Below, in pieces: positions 6,574 through 7,632 of a DNA stretch of 7,632 nucleotides. The stretch comes from Deltaproteobacteria bacterium (lineage in GTDB: Bacteria > Desulfobacterota > GWC2-55-46 > DRQE01): contig DAOVXI010000083.1 of the NCBI GenBank assembly GCA_030636245.1, positions 1 to 7,632 on the forward strand, given 5' to 3'. The position numbers and the translations under genes were made by a program. The notes under the pieces are model-generated. The model ran no database searches and had not been told where the DNA came from. It was given only the letters and a program-made list of their open reading frames with translations. The stretch's first letter is position 1. Each line of letters opens with the position of its first letter.

Positions 6574-6577
6574 CTTT

Positions 6578-7632
6578 ATGGATAATAGATATGATTATAT
6601 AGACAGCGCCAAAGAGATCGAAAAAAATCTACAGGTTGAGGCGTCACTTACACGGCTTCTCTACAAGAACCACCCGATCGCTGCTATCGCTGTCATAGTA
6701 AACTCTTTGATAATAGCTGTTGTTATGTGGCGTGAGGTGGCGCCAAGAGTTGTCGTCATATGGGCTGCCGTAAATATTACTTTGCAAGTGATACGTTTCT
6801 TGATGTATATCAGCTTTACAAGGAGTGCGCCAAAGGACGCCGAGATGCCCATTTGGCGTAAACGTTTTGTAGTCTCCATGGGTGTTTCAGGCCTTGTGTT
6901 CGGCTCGTCCGCGATATTTATTTTTCCTTTGGGCTCACTCCCCCACCAGGTTTTTCTCGCCTTTGTTATGGGAGGCATGGCCTCCGGCGCCTTGGGATTT
7001 TTCTCCTCATCAACGATGGCCTTCACCCTTTATATTGTACCCGTAATAGGGATCATTACTGTTCGCTTCTTTATGCAGGACGGGCTGATACCGATAAGTA
7101 TGGGTATTATGGCGACCATCTTCCTCGTGCTTCTTCTTGTCACCGCACGCCGTATGCGTGGTTATCTGTATGCAAATTTTTCCTTGAATCGTGACCTTCA
7201 AAGGGAGGTGTCCGAGCACAAGAAAACGGAAACTAAACTTAAAGATGCGTATGAAACAGCCAGAGAGAATGAAAAGAAATTCCACGACATCTTTGTTAAC
7301 GCCAGTGACGGTATAATTCTCGCTGGGGTAGAGAGTAAGCGTTTTATCTCCGCCAATCCAATGATCTGCAAGATGATCGGCTATGAAGAGGGTGAGCTTA
7401 AAGGGCTCGGGATTATGGACATTCACCCGGCCGAGGATTTACCTTATATTATAGGAGAGTTTGAAAAGCAGGCAGAAGGAGAGATAAAGATCGCCGCCAA
7501 TATCCCGGTTAAGAGAAAGGACGGCTCTGTCTTCTATGCCGAGATCAACACGGCAAAGATGACATTGAATGGTAAGGATGTCCTGATAGGTTTCTTCAGG
7601 GACGTAACCGAGCGAAAAGAGGCGGAGGAGAA
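6578..7632 (+). CDS. Six-transmembrane PAS sensor protein (C-terminus beyond window)
   Basis: The first 351 residues are visible, open to the window edge. ATG 6578 has AAGG seven bases upstream. After a charged N-terminal tail come about six hydrophobic helices (roughly 34-51, 58-80, 97-117, 124-145, 147-164, 172-190) with short connections, including a PLGSLPHQVFLAFVMGGMAS segment. Membrane blocks of this kind are found ahead of PAS, kinase or GGDEF/EAL modules and may themselves be the sensor. A charged coiled coil follows (about 203-235), then a PAS domain (about 233-345) with GYEEGELKG, the KRKDGSVFYAE loop and the terminal RDVTERKEAEE linker. Such a linker normally leads into another PAS, a kinase or a diguanylate cyclase, so the output cannot be named. 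It lies on the same strand 133 bp after the hybrid kinase and probably joins the same signalling set, possibly with its own transcript. Confidence 0.88.
   Translation, partial: MDNRYDYIDSAKEIEKNLQVEASLTRLLYKNHPIAAIAVIVNSLIIAVVMWREVAPRVVVIWAAVNITLQVIRFLMYISFTRSAPKDAEMPIWRKRFVVSMGVSGLVFGSSAIFIFPLGSLPHQVFLAFVMGGMASGALGFFSSSTMAFTLYIVPVIGIITVRFFMQDGLIPISMGIMATIFLVLLLVTARRMRGYLYANFSLNRDLQREVSEHKKTETKLKDAYETARENEKKFHDIFVNASDGIILAGVESKRFISANPMICKMIGYEEGELKGLGIMDIHPAEDLPYIIGEFEKQAEGEIKIAANIPVKRKDGSVFYAEINTAKMTLNGKDVLIGFFRDVTERKEAEE

Noticed and set aside
7010..7426. 138-codon minus-strand frame opposite the membrane PAS sensor
   Set aside because: The plus-strand frame has clear transmembrane helices and a PAS domain; the antisense product has no recognisable features.
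1..7632. CRISPR array, insertion sequence ends, toxin-antitoxin pair or phage defence operon
   Set aside because: No regularly spaced repeats, transposase frame, terminal inverted repeats or small paired genes were seen. The STAND ATPase has the MalT regulator layout and no nuclease or other effector domain in the visible part.

Overview
The window reads as a piece of a Gram-negative, environmental, signalling-rich bacterial chromosome. A Desulfobacterota- or Nitrospirota-like source is my guess, from the CheY/CheC/PAS-kinase gene style and the frequent ATA isoleucine codons; nothing here fixes the taxonomy. It falls into two parts facing away from each other, with a tRNA remnant between them.

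Left part (1-2446, minus strand): one long open frame, cut by the window edge. It encodes a MalT-type STAND ATPase regulator with an intact P-loop, Walker B, GWxAGL and FHPL motifs followed by a helical-repeat region. Its DNA-binding domain lies outside the window. A good sigma70-type promoter (TTGCCA, 17 bp, TATAAT) sits just upstream.

Middle (2447-3030): no convincing gene. It holds the promoter above, an AT-rich stretch, then the exact 3' half of an initiator tRNA (tRNA-fMet) from the anticodon loop to CCA, followed at once by a rho-independent terminator. The matching 5' half is absent. This layout is typical of the att site left when an integrative element inserts into a tRNA gene. The favoured reading is that the lower-GC left part belongs to, or was brought in with, an integrated element and that the right part is resident chromosome. 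No integrase is visible. Next come one or two promoters for the right-hand operon.

Right part (3031-7632, plus strand): a tightly packed signalling operon. A stand-alone CheY-like receiver (119 aa) is followed 13 bp later by a CheC-family CheY-P phosphatase with both active sites intact (202 aa). This overlaps by 4 bp a soluble hybrid histidine kinase (PAS-PAS-GAF-HisKA-HATPase-REC, 811 aa). After a 133-bp gap with a hairpin and a possible small ORF comes the first 351 residues of a six-transmembrane, PAS-containing sensor that runs off the window.

The likely logic is that the hybrid kinase, and perhaps the membrane sensor, control phosphorylation of the CheY-like protein while CheC removes the phosphate. 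No CheA, CheW, CheD or chemoreceptor is present, so this may be a chemotaxis-derived circuit used for something else.
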